DNA of 64,000 nt from Bacillus pseudomycoides DSM 12442 (GTDB taxonomy: Bacteria > Bacillota > Bacilli > Bacillales > Bacillaceae_G), in contig NZ_CM000745.1 in the NCBI RefSeq assembly GCF_000161455.1, positions 1,556,517 through 1,620,516 on the forward strand. The letters are read 5' to 3'. The notes beneath the pieces are model-generated. The model was given only the letters and a program-made list of their open reading frames with translations. It was not told the DNA's origin and made no database searches. The position numbers and the translations under genes were made by a program. This document shows, one piece after another, positions 35,435 to 44,600 of this stretch (the first letter of the stretch is position 1; every line of letters begins with the position of its first letter).

Positions 35435-37062
35435 AAAATATAATTCTTGGCCTTATTTGTTATATGGTTTTTATTATATTGGAATGGCCGAAATTAAATC
35501 CCGTTGAATGTATCATAGTGTTATCTGTTTTTTTATTTATACCAATGTCATTATGCATTGTTGATAAGGAAAAAAGAGATGGATCACAGGTTTTATTTTA
35601 TAAACTTGTATTGTTACTTTATCCGGTTGCTGCAATCAGTGCGATGCTTGCCTTCATAACAGATTATTTTTTATTTGCAGTGATTTGGTTTATATATACA
35701 GGCATTATTGCATTATTCGGCGTAAGTAGGTTACTAGAAAGAGGATGGAAGCCGTTAGAAGAGATGGCAATTGATAGCGGATTTATTTATTTGTTTTTAG
35801 GTGGTTTTTGGTTCTTTGCCTCTGTAGCAAATATATCCATTATGCAGTTTAGTTCAGATATTGTTTTGCTTACAGCAGCTCACTTTCATTATTCAGCCTT
35901 TTTACTACCCTTATCTGTAGGTTTACTTGGGAGAAAGCAACAAAAGAAAAGTAAACTATATAAATTTATCACGGTTATTATTGTTATTTCACCGATGACA
36001 GTAGCGATTGGTATTACTTATTCAAGAACATTCGAGTTCTTCGCGGTATTAATTTATCTCATCTCACTTTATGCTTATGGTGTTTATGTATGGAAAACAA
36101 AATTCACTTCGATAATTGCAAAAATCCTTCTTATCATTTCATCGAGTACACTTATGATAACGATTTTATTTTCGTTAGTATACTCATATGGGAACTTTAA
36201 GCAAGTTATGACGATCACAATTACGCAAATGGTTTGGATTCATGGTGTTGTGAATGGAATTGGTGTAACATTGCCTGCTTTTATTGGCTGGATGATTGAA
36301 AAGAATGTGCCAGCTTACATTCATTATGGAAAACCGATGAGTCGTATCAAAGGGAAGATGAAAGTGGGGGAAACGCTTTTCTTGCAACAGGATTTCATAA
36401 AGAAGAAAGAGTATACAGGTCTTGTAGAGCAAATGAGTGATTTTCATAGTATGGGGTTTGATGAAAGAAAAGTATCTCCACTTATCATTGATTTTTATGA
36501 GCATACGAAAAATTATCAATTAAAAGCAAACATTAAGTGGTCTCGTTGGTTTCGGCCCTTTGCCTTTCTCTATGAAAAAATAAGTAGACATATACAGCAA
36601 ATTCATTTAGGAATGGGAAATAGATGGGAAGCTATGTATGGTAATATCATTGCGGTAAAAGGTGAACGAGATGGTAGAGAAGATGTGAGGGCATGGATTC
36701 GAAAAAATGAGCAGGATGAAACGATCTTTGTAGCTCTTTATTCACAGCATACATATAGAGGAGATACATATATGAATATTGCTTTGCCGCTACCATTTTC
36801 TAATATGACGGGTATTTTAAAATTACGTAATGATAACAAAGATCTTATCATTACTAGTCAGTTAAGAGAGAGTACAAAAGGAGACGAAGGGATTTATTTA
36901 CATACCCCTTTCTTTACGATTCGATTACCGTTAGCTGAGACTTTTACGATAAAAGAAAAAACTGATCAGATTTTGACAGCGCACCATCAAATGTGGGTGT
37001 TTGGTGTGAGGTTTTTAGAGATTGATTATGAGATTGAGAGAACGGAAGGGAGATGTCGTTGA
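35431..37062 (+). CDS. YndJ-like membrane protein
   Basis: 543 residues: nine or ten membrane helices in the first about 290 residues, then a soluble C-terminal region (from about IHYGKPMSRIKGK) that again resembles the DUF4166 neighbour (FEGTYHLHTPFFTIRLPLAETF-like sections). Its ATG overlaps the preceding stop (ATGA). Operon with the two genes above; the three proteins probably form one membrane-associated unit. No biochemical function is known to me. Confidence 0.72.
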   Translation: MKNIILGLICYMVFIILEWPKLNPVECIIVLSVFLFIPMSLCIVDKEKRDGSQVLFYKLVLLLYPVAAISAMLAFITDYFLFAVIWFIYTGIIALFGVSRLLERGWKPLEEMAIDSGFIYLFLGGFWFFASVANISIMQFSSDIVLLTAAHFHYSAFLLPLSVGLLGRKQQKKSKLYKFITVIIVISPMTVAIGITYSRTFEFFAVLIYLISLYAYGVYVWKTKFTSIIAKILLIISSSTLMITILFSLVYSYGNFKQVMTITITQMVWIHGVVNGIGVTLPAFIGWMIEKNVPAYIHYGKPMSRIKGKMKVGETLFLQQDFIKKKEYTGLVEQMSDFHSMGFDERKVSPLIIDFYEHTKNYQLKANIKWSRWFRPFAFLYEKISRHIQQIHLGMGNRWEAMYGNIIAVKGERDGREDVRAWIRKNEQDETIFVALYSQHTYRGDTYMNIALPLPFSNMTGILKLRNDNKDLIITSQLRESTKGDEGIYLHTPFFTIRLPLAETFTIKEKTDQILTAHHQMWVFGVRFLEIDYEIERTEGRCR

Positions 37063-37168
37063 AATTTTTTTTGATATATCTAAAAACTAAATTATTAGAA
37101 AAGAAAGAAAAAATAAATGTTATAATAAAAGGAAAAAGAAGGAAGATATTTAGAGGAAGGGGATACAT

Positions 37169-38431
37169 ATGCAAGGAGAAATACAGACAAAAAATAAGGG
37201 GAGTTATGTAAGTAATTTATTGTTACCTGTTACAAAATCACGGCAGTTTACTTTCTTATGGATTGGTCAGCTGCTTTCTGTACTTGGAAGCTCGGTTACA
37301 ATGGTAATTCTTCCAGTAGTAGTATATACATTAACAGGTTCAACGGTGGTTATGGGGATGACGATGGCTATGTATATGCTTCCGAATATTCTTGTTTTAC
37401 CGTTTTCTGGGTTAATCGTTGATCGCATGAATCGAGTTAAATTAATGTTATTTACTGATATTGTTCGATGCATAGTGATGATAACACTTGCGACACTTAT
37501 TTTTACAGACACTTTAACAATCAATATTCTATATGTATTAGTAGCAGTATATGGACTAATGGAAGGCCTGTTTCAACCGGCATATGCAGCGGTGCGAGCA
37601 AGGGTTTTCGTGCCAGAAATTCGGAATGCAGCTAACGCATTAACGCAAATGAGTAATCAAGGCGTTCGTTTAATAGGCCCAGCGCTTGGCGGGCTTATTG
37701 TTTCAGTTGCATCGGCTGGAATCGGGTTTGGGTTAGATGCATTGACTTATTTGTTATCTTTTATTTGTTTATTGTTTTTAAAAGATGTAACAGCTAAAAA
37801 AGTACAGGAACAAACAAATCAAAAAATGAATCTCAAAAAAGATTTTACAGAAGGTATTGTTGTTTTAAAAAGCCATCCGTGGCTTTGGATTACAATTTTA
37901 GCATTTTCATTTATTAATATTTGTTACGCAGGAATTATCGTTGTATTAATCCCTTGGCTATTTAATATACATCATCAGTTTGAACCGTTTGTTTATGGAC
38001 TTGGAATGGCGTGTTCTGGAGCTGGGGCTGTTGTGGCAGCTCTTATTTTTGGCGGGAGACAGAGGTGGCATAAACGAGGATTGCTTGCCTATGGAGGTGT
38101 TCTCATTAGTGGGATGTCACTTTTACTAATGCCTTTTGTTTCTTGGGCACCAGGATTAATAGGGTTAATGGCATTAGAGGGGTTTGGAATTATGATTTTT
38201 GGCCTAATATGGGAAACGAGCTTGCAAGAACTCGTGCCAGAAGAAGCGTTCGGAAGGGTAGCAAGTCTTGATATGTTAGGATCGTTTGCATTATTGCCGT
38301 TAGGGTATTTAGTTGTCGGTTGGTTGGCGAATATAATTGGTGGTACTGTGACAATTATCATTCTAGCTATTGCAGCAATTGTCGTAGTAGCAATCGCGCT
38401 ACTTGTTCCGAGCATTCGCAAGTTTGATTAA
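37169..38431 (+). CDS. MFS transporter (DHA3-type drug efflux)
   Basis: Twelve-helix major facilitator protein of 420 residues. The motif A-like loop between helices 2 and 3 reads SGLIVDRMNRVKLM, and motif C-like GPALGGLIVSVAS lies in helix 5, as in macrolide-type efflux pumps (MefA/YfiS group). GAGGAAGGGG lies 7 bases before the ATG. It follows the ynd operon by 106 bases and ends in its own terminator. Substrate not known. Confidence 0.85.
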   Translation: MQGEIQTKNKGSYVSNLLLPVTKSRQFTFLWIGQLLSVLGSSVTMVILPVVVYTLTGSTVVMGMTMAMYMLPNILVLPFSGLIVDRMNRVKLMLFTDIVRCIVMITLATLIFTDTLTINILYVLVAVYGLMEGLFQPAYAAVRARVFVPEIRNAANALTQMSNQGVRLIGPALGGLIVSVASAGIGFGLDALTYLLSFICLLFLKDVTAKKVQEQTNQKMNLKKDFTEGIVVLKSHPWLWITILAFSFINICYAGIIVVLIPWLFNIHHQFEPFVYGLGMACSGAGAVVAALIFGGRQRWHKRGLLAYGGVLISGMSLLLMPFVSWAPGLIGLMALEGFGIMIFGLIWETSLQELVPEEAFGRVASLDMLGSFALLPLGYLVVGWLANIIGGTVTIIILAIAAIVVVAIALLVPSIRKFD

Positions 38432-38443
38432 TATAGGTTAACA

Positions 38444-38482
38444 AAAAACAGTAAGCCCTGTTAAACGGTAGAGCTCACTGTT
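38444..38482. terminator. Terminator between convergent MFS and secreted-protein genes
   Basis: AACAGT.AGC / GCT.ACTGTT interrupted stem with A6 before it, giving T6 on the minus strand. It overlaps the last codons of the minus-strand gene by a few bases. Confidence 0.6.
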
Positions 38483-38936
38483 CCTGAAATACAAATGTTT
38501 GCGTAAATTGTTTTTCTGCTTTTTCGGGGTGACCATTATAACTAAAATCTTTCTCTTCCCAGCTAATAACAATATCAAATGAATTGGCGTCTTCATATAA
38601 TGGGAATTTCATTTTTGTAAAACTAGTTTGACTATATGACACGCTCATATCAGACTTGTTGAAAGGCTTGAAAGAGGCTTTTGATTTCGGGTTATTGTGA
38701 CGTATTTCAACTGATACGTTAGATACGTCCTTACCGATATTCTTTACAAGTAAGCTGTATGAATGAAACATATCTGCTTTTGATGGTAATGCTTGAGGAT
38801 CCTTAGCCTTATCAACTTCAATATACCACTGCTTAGATTTTGATGTAACAGGGAGTTCTGCAAAAGTAAAAGCGCTTGTTTGAAGTGGAACTGCAAAACA
38901 TATGAAAGCAAGTAAGAATAATATTTTTCTTGTCAT
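38475..38936 (-). CDS. Secreted hypothetical protein, 153 residues
   Basis: Not recognised. Clear signal peptide (KILFLLAFICFAVPLQTSA, cleavage near residue 22), then a beta-rich domain of about 130 residues with Asn/Ser/Lys-rich stretches (VEIRHNNPKSKASF), perhaps an immunoglobulin-like fold. No cysteines remain after the signal and there is no LPXTG or lipobox, so it is probably released. Converges on the MFS gene; no operon partner. Confidence 0.65.
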   Translation of the reverse strand: MTRKILFLLAFICFAVPLQTSAFTFAELPVTSKSKQWYIEVDKAKDPQALPSKADMFHSYSLLVKNIGKDVSNVSVEIRHNNPKSKASFKPFNKSDMSVSYSQTSFTKMKFPLYEDANSFDIVISWEEKDFSYNGHPEKAEKQFTQTFVFQEQ

Positions 38937-39041
38937 GTATGATTCTCCAATTCGCTATAGCGGATAGTTTTGATTTTGTTAGCATTTTCTAATTTTAAAG
39001 AAGTTATGCATGTATATTTGATTTAGCAGTTATAGAAAAGT

Positions 39042-39119
39042 GACGCGACACATATGCTGCACTGGGATAACCCGGGAATTGTCGTAGAAGTGATAAGAAA
39101 GCACTGGACGGGAAGATAG
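39042..39119 (+). pseudogene. C-terminal remnant of an alpha/beta hydrolase
   Basis: The frame from 39042 reads DATHMLHWDNPGIVVEVIRK and then HWTGR stop. The THMLHWDNP part looks like the catalytic-histidine end of an alpha/beta hydrolase (GHxxHWExP type). No upstream part is present, and its terminator survives at 39153. The rest of the 38937-39279 gap holds nothing recognised. Confidence 0.45.
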
Positions 39120-39152
39120 AAAATTATCTTATTGTGTATATGCATGAGTTAT

Positions 39153-39190
39153 AAAGCTAATCTTTCTTAGTTGATAGAAGGATTAGCTTT
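39153..39190 (+). terminator. Orphan terminator after the hydrolase remnant
   Basis: Perfect 10-bp stem AAAGCTAATC / GATTAGCTTT followed by ATTTTA. Confidence 0.65.
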
Positions 39191-39279
39191 ATTTTATATG
39201 TAATTCTACAGGAAGAAAATGAACTTTTTTCAAGTTGGTAGGTAATAAATAGATAGGATGAATATGGGGAGGTGAAAAC

Positions 39280-39600
39280 GTGGAGGAAACATTACTAATT
39301 CAGCTGGCGAAGGAGGGGAATATAGTAAACCAACATGAAACGTATAGGGGTTATGACACAATTGTAGTTCAAGGAGAATTTATAGGTGCTAATGCTAAAA
39401 AATTTCAAGCAAAAATATTTCATTATTGGTTTGATCGAAATACAGGACTTGTTTTGAAATATGAAAATCGAAATGAACAAGGAGAGGTAGTGGGTTATTT
39501 AGAAACGGAGTCCTTTGTTGTAAATACACCAATTGCAGATAGAGAATTTGCGGTGGATATTCCTCTTGATTATCAGAGACAAAATATGAATTCTAAGTAG
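39280..39600 (+). CDS. Small hypothetical protein, LolA/RseB-like C-terminal fragment
   Basis: 106 residues, GTG start behind GGGGAGGTG. The sequence KIFHYWFDRNTGLVLKYENR followed by YLETESFVVNTPI resembles the beta-strand pattern of outer-membrane lipoprotein carrier or sigma-regulatory proteins (LolA/RseB fold), where a bound substrate lies across a curved sheet. It is shorter than those families and lacks a signal peptide, so it may be a fragment with a working start. Function unknown. Confidence 0.5.
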   Translation: MEETLLIQLAKEGNIVNQHETYRGYDTIVVQGEFIGANAKKFQAKIFHYWFDRNTGLVLKYENRNEQGEVVGYLETESFVVNTPIADREFAVDIPLDYQRQNMNSK

Positions 39601-39630
39601 TAAGGAGGTTATGAATGAGTAAATTAAGAA

Positions 39631-39714
39631 ATGTTTATAGGCGGGATTATTATTGTGATATTGATTTTTTTATTTTTTGCGAAAGTTGAGAAAAATAAAA
39701 AGAGAAGTTGGTAA
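39631..39714 (+). CDS. Possible small membrane peptide, 27 residues
   Basis: Reads MFIGGIIIVILIFLFFAKVE and then a basic tail: one helix with the positive end inside. The nearest ribosome binding site (AAGGAGGTT at 39602-39610) is 20 bases away and fits better an out-of-frame ATG at 39615, so either a base is missing or this is a chance frame. Confidence 0.25.
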   Translation: MFIGGIIIVILIFLFFAKVEKNKKRSW

Positions 39715-39754
39715 TTTATGTTATAATATTATAAAAGTTTCGGAGGGGAAAATG

Positions 39755-40399
39755 ATGAAAGGAAAGAAAAAGGAGATACAAACAAACGATAAAGCGATTA
39801 GTTATACACATATAGAAATGGGTTCCAAAACGATTTGCTTTATGTTTTCAGGTTCAGGTTACAATTACGATAAACCCTTGTTTTATTATTCGACGATGGT
39901 AATGCTCCAAAACAAAATCGATGTTGTCCATATCCATTACGCCTATGATGAGCAAACAATGAAAAAAAATATTGAAGAAATAACCAAAATAATAATGGAT
40001 GATATTAATCCTGTGATTTTAGATGCTTTAAAAAATGGGCAATACAACAATTCGATTTTTTTAGGAAAATCACTCGGAACAATTCCAATTGCGAATGACT
40101 TAATGAAGAGAGATGAATTCTTAAAGTCAAAAATGATTTTACTCACTCCTCTGATAAAGTCTGATTCGATTTTTGACTCAATTTTGAATAGTCATCATCA
40201 AGGGCTTTTAGTTATCGGGGATAAAGACCATCATTACAATTCAAATCAAATTGACCAATTAAGTAAATCAAATTTAAAGATTGATGTTGTCCAAAATGCA
40301 AACCATTCCTTAGATGTTGGAGAATTTGAAACAACAAATTCAATTTTAGCTTTATCAAGGGTAATGGAAAAACTCCAAGAAACCGTTAGGACAAATTAG
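39755..40399 (+). CDS. Alpha/beta hydrolase family protein
   Basis: 214 residues. The nucleophile elbow GKSLG (GxSxG) lies near residue 110, a glycine-rich FMFSGSGYNYDKP near 27 may form the oxyanion region, an acidic residue in VIGDKDHHYN and a final ANHSLD supply the expected Asp and His, so a complete triad can be read. The ATG 39755 has GGAGGGG upstream at normal spacing. Resembles small YqiA/KANL3-like hydrolases; the substrate is not known. Confidence 0.72.
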   Translation: MKGKKKEIQTNDKAISYTHIEMGSKTICFMFSGSGYNYDKPLFYYSTMVMLQNKIDVVHIHYAYDEQTMKKNIEEITKIIMDDINPVILDALKNGQYNNSIFLGKSLGTIPIANDLMKRDEFLKSKMILLTPLIKSDSIFDSILNSHHQGLLVIGDKDHHYNSNQIDQLSKSNLKIDVVQNANHSLDVGEFETTNSILALSRVMEKLQETVRTN

Positions 40400-40452
40400 T
40401 GATAAACTGATATTATCAAAAGTTTACCAATTTGGGGGCTAGTTCACTTGCT

Positions 40453-40508
40453 AAAATAACCATTTAAAAAAAGGTGCTAATTGCACCTCTTTTTAAATGG
40501 TTATTTTT
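40453..40508 (+). terminator. Terminator after the hydrolase gene
   Basis: Long composite stem: AAAATAACCATTTAAAAA / TTTTTAAATGGTTATTTTT outside, AGGTGC / GCACCT inside. Confidence 0.85.
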
Positions 40509-40607
40509 AATTTTGTACTTCAAATCCGAACCCGTTAGGATTTTTCTACATAGTCTTTTGTTTTAAATTCTTTACAGGGTATGAAATGAAAATTTAATTG
40601 GTTACAT

Positions 40608-40685
40608 TTTACAAATGAATGAATAAGTTATATAATCAATAATCATATTAATAATGTTAATATGATTATTGATTATATAACTTAT
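40608..40685 (+). promoter_or_regulatory. padR promoter inside a perfect 29-bp-arm palindrome
   Basis: TTTACA (40608-40613), 17-base spacer, TATAAT (40631-40636). Arms 40623-40651 and 40657-40685 are exact reverse complements over 29 bases with spacer TAATG. The palindrome covers the -10 box, the start point and the sequence up to 2 bases before the GGGGTG ribosome binding site. PadR proteins usually bind dyads near their own promoter, so autorepression is expected. Confidence 0.75.
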
Positions 40686-40699
40686 ATGGGGTGTTTATG

Positions 40700-41239
40700 A
40701 TGAAGGGAAGAGACGTTGTTTTAGGGCTATTGATGGAAAAAGAGTTGTCTGGCTATGACATAAAAATTGTATTTGAAGATGTGTTCACTCATTTCTTTGA
40801 TGGAAGCTTCGGTATGATTTATCCAACTTTAAGACAGTTAGAGAAGGAAGGAAAAATTAAAAAAGAGGTTATTATGCAAGAAGGAAAGCCAAATAAGAAG
40901 ATGTACTTCATAACGGATGAAGGAAGAGAAGAGTTTTATCAATATATGAGGACTGATGTAGAGAAGGATGTGTTACGCTCGGACTTTTTAATGCGAATGT
41001 ATTTTGGTAATTATGCTGATGGAGAGACAATGAAGAGATGGATTGAAGAAGAAATTGAAAGGAAAGAAGCATATATTGCAGATCTTCGCTTGAAATATGA
41101 GAAATGGAGAGAGGGTATAACATTTGTAGAGGAGATTTCGCTTGATGTTGGTATTGCATCGTATGCTGCACAAGTTGAGACATTAAGGAAGAAATTAGTC
41201 CAACTTACACTGGAAGAAGATAGGGAAAACAAGGAATAA
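40700..41239 (+). CDS. PadR family transcriptional regulator
   Basis: Winged-helix repressor of 179 residues. The N-terminal domain has the PadR pattern VVLGLLMEKELSGYDIK and GMIYPTLRQLEKEGKIKKE (recognition helix and wing); the C-terminal part is a helical dimerisation domain of the Vir type. The ATG at 40700 has GGGGTG at suitable spacing. It is followed 61 bases later by a multidrug MFS pump, its likely target in the same transcript. Confidence 0.9.
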   Translation: MKGRDVVLGLLMEKELSGYDIKIVFEDVFTHFFDGSFGMIYPTLRQLEKEGKIKKEVIMQEGKPNKKMYFITDEGREEFYQYMRTDVEKDVLRSDFLMRMYFGNYADGETMKRWIEEEIERKEAYIADLRLKYEKWREGITFVEEISLDVGIASYAAQVETLRKKLVQLTLEEDRENKE

Positions 41240-41300
41240 AAAGAAGTGCTAATTTATAAAGGGGGAGATTGCAATCGAGCAATCAAGGGGGCTTAAGATA

Positions 41301-43025
41301 GTGTTTTTGATGTGTTTAGGTATTTTTCTTTGTATGATTGATACCACCATTATGAACATCGCTTTACCAGCAATACAATCTAGTGTAAATACGTCATTAG
41401 AAAAAATGTCATGGATTTTAAATGTGTATACAATGACAATTGCTGTGCTAGCAGTTCCGTTAGGGCGTATTGCAGATATTTTTGGTAAGGCAAAAATGTA
41501 TATCATTGGTTTAATCGTTTTTGGTGGTGGTTCCGCACTTTGTGCATTTGCGAATACTGGAGATTTTCTTATCTTTTCTCGCTTTATTCAAAGTATAGGA
41601 GCCGCGATTTTATTTCCGACGAGTATGGTAATTGCAGTATCAGCAGTTCCGTTAGCTAAGAGACACATTGCGCTTAGTATTTTAGGAGTAACACAAGGGT
41701 TTTCGGCGGCAATCGGACCAGTGATAGGTGGGGTTATTACAGAAAATTTAGGTTGGAGATGGGTATTTTTTGTCAATATTCCGATTTGTGTAATTGGAGT
41801 TGTTTTATGCTTTGTTATGCTACAAATAAAAAATGAAGAACGTATTAAATCCAAAATAGATTGGATCGGATTAGTATTAAGTAGCTCTGCAATTTTCTTT
41901 TTCACCCTTGTATTAGTTAAGGGGAACACATGGGGTTGGCTGAGTAACGTAGCGTGGATTTGCTATATTACTAGTATTCTCTCTCTCTTGTTATTTATTT
42001 TAGTCGAAAGAAAAGTTTCAGCGCCTATGGTGAATTTGCAGCTATTTAAAGATCGAACCTTTGTTGGAGCATCTATTGTGGTCATATTAAGCAATCTATT
42101 TTTGGTTGGAGTAACTGTCTTACTTCCGACTTTTCTTACAAAAATACAATATCGAACAGAAATGGAAGCGGCTTTTTTAGTTACACCTATTTCAGCAATG
42201 ATATTTATTGTTTCCCCACTATCTGCAACGCTAATTAAAAAGCTTGGGAAAGTTTTTATTATTTTATCGGGTTTCATAGTGATGAGCATAGCGTATTATT
42301 GGTTACAAATGATAGGAGTAGATTCAACAAGTGCAGATATTATTATTCCTTGTATGATATTAGGTGCTGGATATGGTTTAGTCGTAGGTCCCATTACGAT
42401 TTTAAGTGCTTCTTCATTTGAAGGGGAATTACTAACCGCTTCCCAAAGCATTGTATCGATGTTGAGACAAGTAGGGATTGTATTAGCTGTTGCTATATTT
42501 GTATCAACTTTAACTCATAATCTATCTGTAAATAAAGACAATGTTTATCGTTATGCTGAAGAGAAAGTTCGTAATATTCATGTGGATCAGGTTGAGCAAG
42601 AAAAAATATTGCAAATAACAAAAGAAAAAATCCGAAATAAAAGTTTAGAATCAAATGCTGAAAAAAAACAAAGTGAAGACAATCTCGGCTTGAGCAAGGA
42701 ACAAAAAGAGAAATTGATTCATGAAAAAGTGAATGAAGCTTTAAATGGAGTTCCAGTGGAATATAGAGAAGGAAAAAGAGAAGAAATTACAAGGCAAGTA
42801 ACAAAAGAAGTGGAAGAAAAAGAAAAAAGTATAAAGAAAGATATCCTTGCATTCTCAAATGATGTTAGTCATTATGCCGAAAATAAGATGGCAATGAGCT
42901 TTACAGATTTATATAAAGTAAGTGCACCAATTATTTTACTTTGTGGTTTGGTGAGTTTGGTGTTTTATAAAGGAAAGTTTCGAGTTGGTAGGAGAAGAAA
43001 AGGGTTAACGAGTAAGGGATGGTGA
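41301..43025 (+). CDS. MFS multidrug exporter, 14-helix DHA2 (EmrB/QacA) type
   Basis: Proton-driven drug exporter. The DHA2 motifs are present: IDTTIMNIALPAI in helix 1, LGRIADIFGKAKMY after helix 2, and GPVIGGVITENLGWRW in helix 5. Between helices 13 and 14 lies an unusual charged insert of about 120 residues (roughly 415-530) predicted to be coiled coil. The GTG at 41301 has AAGGGGG upstream; translation might instead begin near 41268 at a non-standard ATT, giving 11 more residues. Probably controlled by the PadR gene upstream. Confidence 0.88.
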   Translation: MFLMCLGIFLCMIDTTIMNIALPAIQSSVNTSLEKMSWILNVYTMTIAVLAVPLGRIADIFGKAKMYIIGLIVFGGGSALCAFANTGDFLIFSRFIQSIGAAILFPTSMVIAVSAVPLAKRHIALSILGVTQGFSAAIGPVIGGVITENLGWRWVFFVNIPICVIGVVLCFVMLQIKNEERIKSKIDWIGLVLSSSAIFFFTLVLVKGNTWGWLSNVAWICYITSILSLLLFILVERKVSAPMVNLQLFKDRTFVGASIVVILSNLFLVGVTVLLPTFLTKIQYRTEMEAAFLVTPISAMIFIVSPLSATLIKKLGKVFIILSGFIVMSIAYYWLQMIGVDSTSADIIIPCMILGAGYGLVVGPITILSASSFEGELLTASQSIVSMLRQVGIVLAVAIFVSTLTHNLSVNKDNVYRYAEEKVRNIHVDQVEQEKILQITKEKIRNKSLESNAEKKQSEDNLGLSKEQKEKLIHEKVNEALNGVPVEYREGKREEITRQVTKEVEEKEKSIKKDILAFSNDVSHYAENKMAMSFTDLYKVSAPIILLCGLVSLVFYKGKFRVGRRRKGLTSKGW

Positions 43026-43062
43026 AGTAAATAAGGAATTAATATGATTTGATTAATGAGAG

Positions 43063-43100
43063 AAAAGCATTCCACAGCTGCAATGGTGGAATGCTTTTTT
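43063..43100 (+). terminator. Terminator after the DHA2 exporter gene
   Basis: Perfect 13-bp stem AAAAGCATTCCAC / GTGGAATGCTTTT followed by T run. Confidence 0.88.
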
Positions 43101-43125
43101 TATTTTAGATAAAGTGACTAATCGC

Positions 43126-43526
43126 TTAAAGCTCTTTTGAAAATATGCTTTGAGCTAATTCTTTAAAACTCGTTTCGTCTCTCGGTACGATTGATAAGTC
43201 CTCATGCCAAATCTCAACAATTTCCCAGCTATTTGTAGTTTGAAAGCCTATCGCATCGCCAGCAAAGTTATCACCAAATAATAAAACAGTTTTTATTTCT
43301 GGGTTTTCATCTGCGTCATATATTTCATCCGCTTCAATAAGTCCTCCATAGAACATAAAATACGCATTAGAAACAGATCCGTATCCAACTTCTTTTAAGA
43401 AGATAATGTAATCTTGGGGTATACCATTAAGCATAGATTCTCATCAATAATGGATTCAGTTAATTTACTAAAATCATAATCAGTTGGTGCATCATGGATC
43501 TTTTTTAGAATATCTTTGTATACCAT
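43126..43526 (-). pseudogene. SMI1/KNR4 family protein, frameshifted
   Basis: The C-terminal 102 residues (LNGIPQDYIIFLKEVGYGSV onward, with FGDNFAGDAIGF) are a typical SMI1/KNR4 (SUKH) domain. The N-terminus MVYKDILKKIHDAPTDYDFS, with GGAGTG before its ATG at 43526, is in another frame; the two meet near 43434, where one base is missing or two are extra. SUKH proteins often act as immunity proteins to toxins, but no toxin gene is visible beside it. Intact function is unlikely. Confidence 0.6.
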
Positions 43527-43793
43527 ATGTACACACTCCAAACGTTTTTGTGTAACCCCATATTATAATTTTATCTGTTTTGTTAACTTTGATTTTTCTT
43601 ATAAACCATAAATCTTATATAACTTGCTTATTTATCTTTTATATTTCTAATTCTAGAGATACACACTATGAAATAAAGGCTATTATTAGCACAATACAAA
43701 ATCCATATTTAATTATATTTGGATAAAAAAGAGAAATCAATACAATTTCATTTTGAAAATATAGAAAAAAGTGGAGTAACACATTTTATCCCG

Positions 43794-43865
43794 TAAAAGC
43801 TCGATTCGTTCAGCTAACCATCGGCGGGGAAGTGAAGACTCCCACTGATGGAAGTTTCACTTTAT
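43794..43865 (+). repeat. Dispersed structured repeat, copy 2
   Basis: Starts TTTATCCCG and ends GTTTCACTTTAT like the copy at 21201, with GGCGGGGA...CTCCCACTGATGG in the middle; the 5' half is largely deleted. The 43535-43991 interval holds this repeat, a small hairpin at 43951-43973 and no supported gene. Confidence 0.5.
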
Positions 43866-43991
43866 ATTCGGAAATAAGTTATACGGTTAGAATTTTAATG
43901 GGGTTTATTGGAATAATACTAGGAGGTATATAATGTTTTTTGTTTAAAAAGGTGTCTCAATGATTGAGATACCAGTTCGTAATTGGTATGG

Positions 43992-44600
43992 ATGGTGATT
44001 ACAATAGAACAACAATTACATTATCTCATTTCGCATTTTGGATATTTCGGGATTATTATTGCTTTAGTGGGTGGAATTATCGGGTTACCGATACCTGATG
44101 AAACGTTGTTAACGTTTGTAGGGTACTATGTATATAAAGGGGAAATGAATTTTCTACTTGCATTACTAAGTGCATGTATCGGTTCGTCAATTGGTATTAC
44201 TATTAGTTATTTGTTAGGAGTGAAACTTGGGATTCCGTTTTTAAAGAAATTTGGTCCGAAAATACATATTACAGAAAATAAAATAAATCGAACACAGATT
44301 TTGTTTCAGAAGATTGGTCCTGCCTTATTATTTATTGGCTATTTTATTCCTGGGGTTCGCCATGTTACTGCCTATTTAGCGGGTATTTCTCGTTTTCGAT
44401 TTTGGACTTTTTGCCTTTATGCATATTCAGGAGCATTATTATGGAGTTTCACCTTTATCAAGTTAGGATTAGAACTGGGAGAAAAGTGGCGTCATGTAGT
44501 ACACTATGCTCACCGTTATAGCCTCATTCTTTTAATTGTGCTAGTTATCCTTGTGGGTTTGATTTTTGTATATTTTCGCTTCAAAAAAGATAGAAACTAA
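43992..44600 (+). CDS. DedA family membrane protein
   Basis: 202-residue protein of the DedA/VTT family, implicated in undecaprenyl phosphate or phosphatidylethanolamine flipping and membrane homeostasis. The VTT-domain motifs are present: a re-entrant GGIIGLPIPDETLLTF near the N-terminus and FIGYFIPGVRHVTAYLAGISRF in the middle (the G-R pair of DedA), then two helices. A stop codon at 43980 limits the start to TTG 43983, ATG 43992 or GTG 43995; none has a good ribosome binding site. It is bounded by repeats on both sides. Confidence 0.85.
   Translation: MVITIEQQLHYLISHFGYFGIIIALVGGIIGLPIPDETLLTFVGYYVYKGEMNFLLALLSACIGSSIGITISYLLGVKLGIPFLKKFGPKIHITENKINRTQILFQKIGPALLFIGYFIPGVRHVTAYLAGISRFRFWTFCLYAYSGALLWSFTFIKLGLELGEKWRHVVHYAHRYSLILLIVLVILVGLIFVYFRFKKDRN

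Noticed and set aside
43935..43950. Strong AGGAGG followed by ATG TTT TTT GTT TAA ahead of dedA as a leader peptide.
   Set aside because: The four-codon ORF is followed only by a small hairpin without a T run; evidence for control of dedA is too thin.
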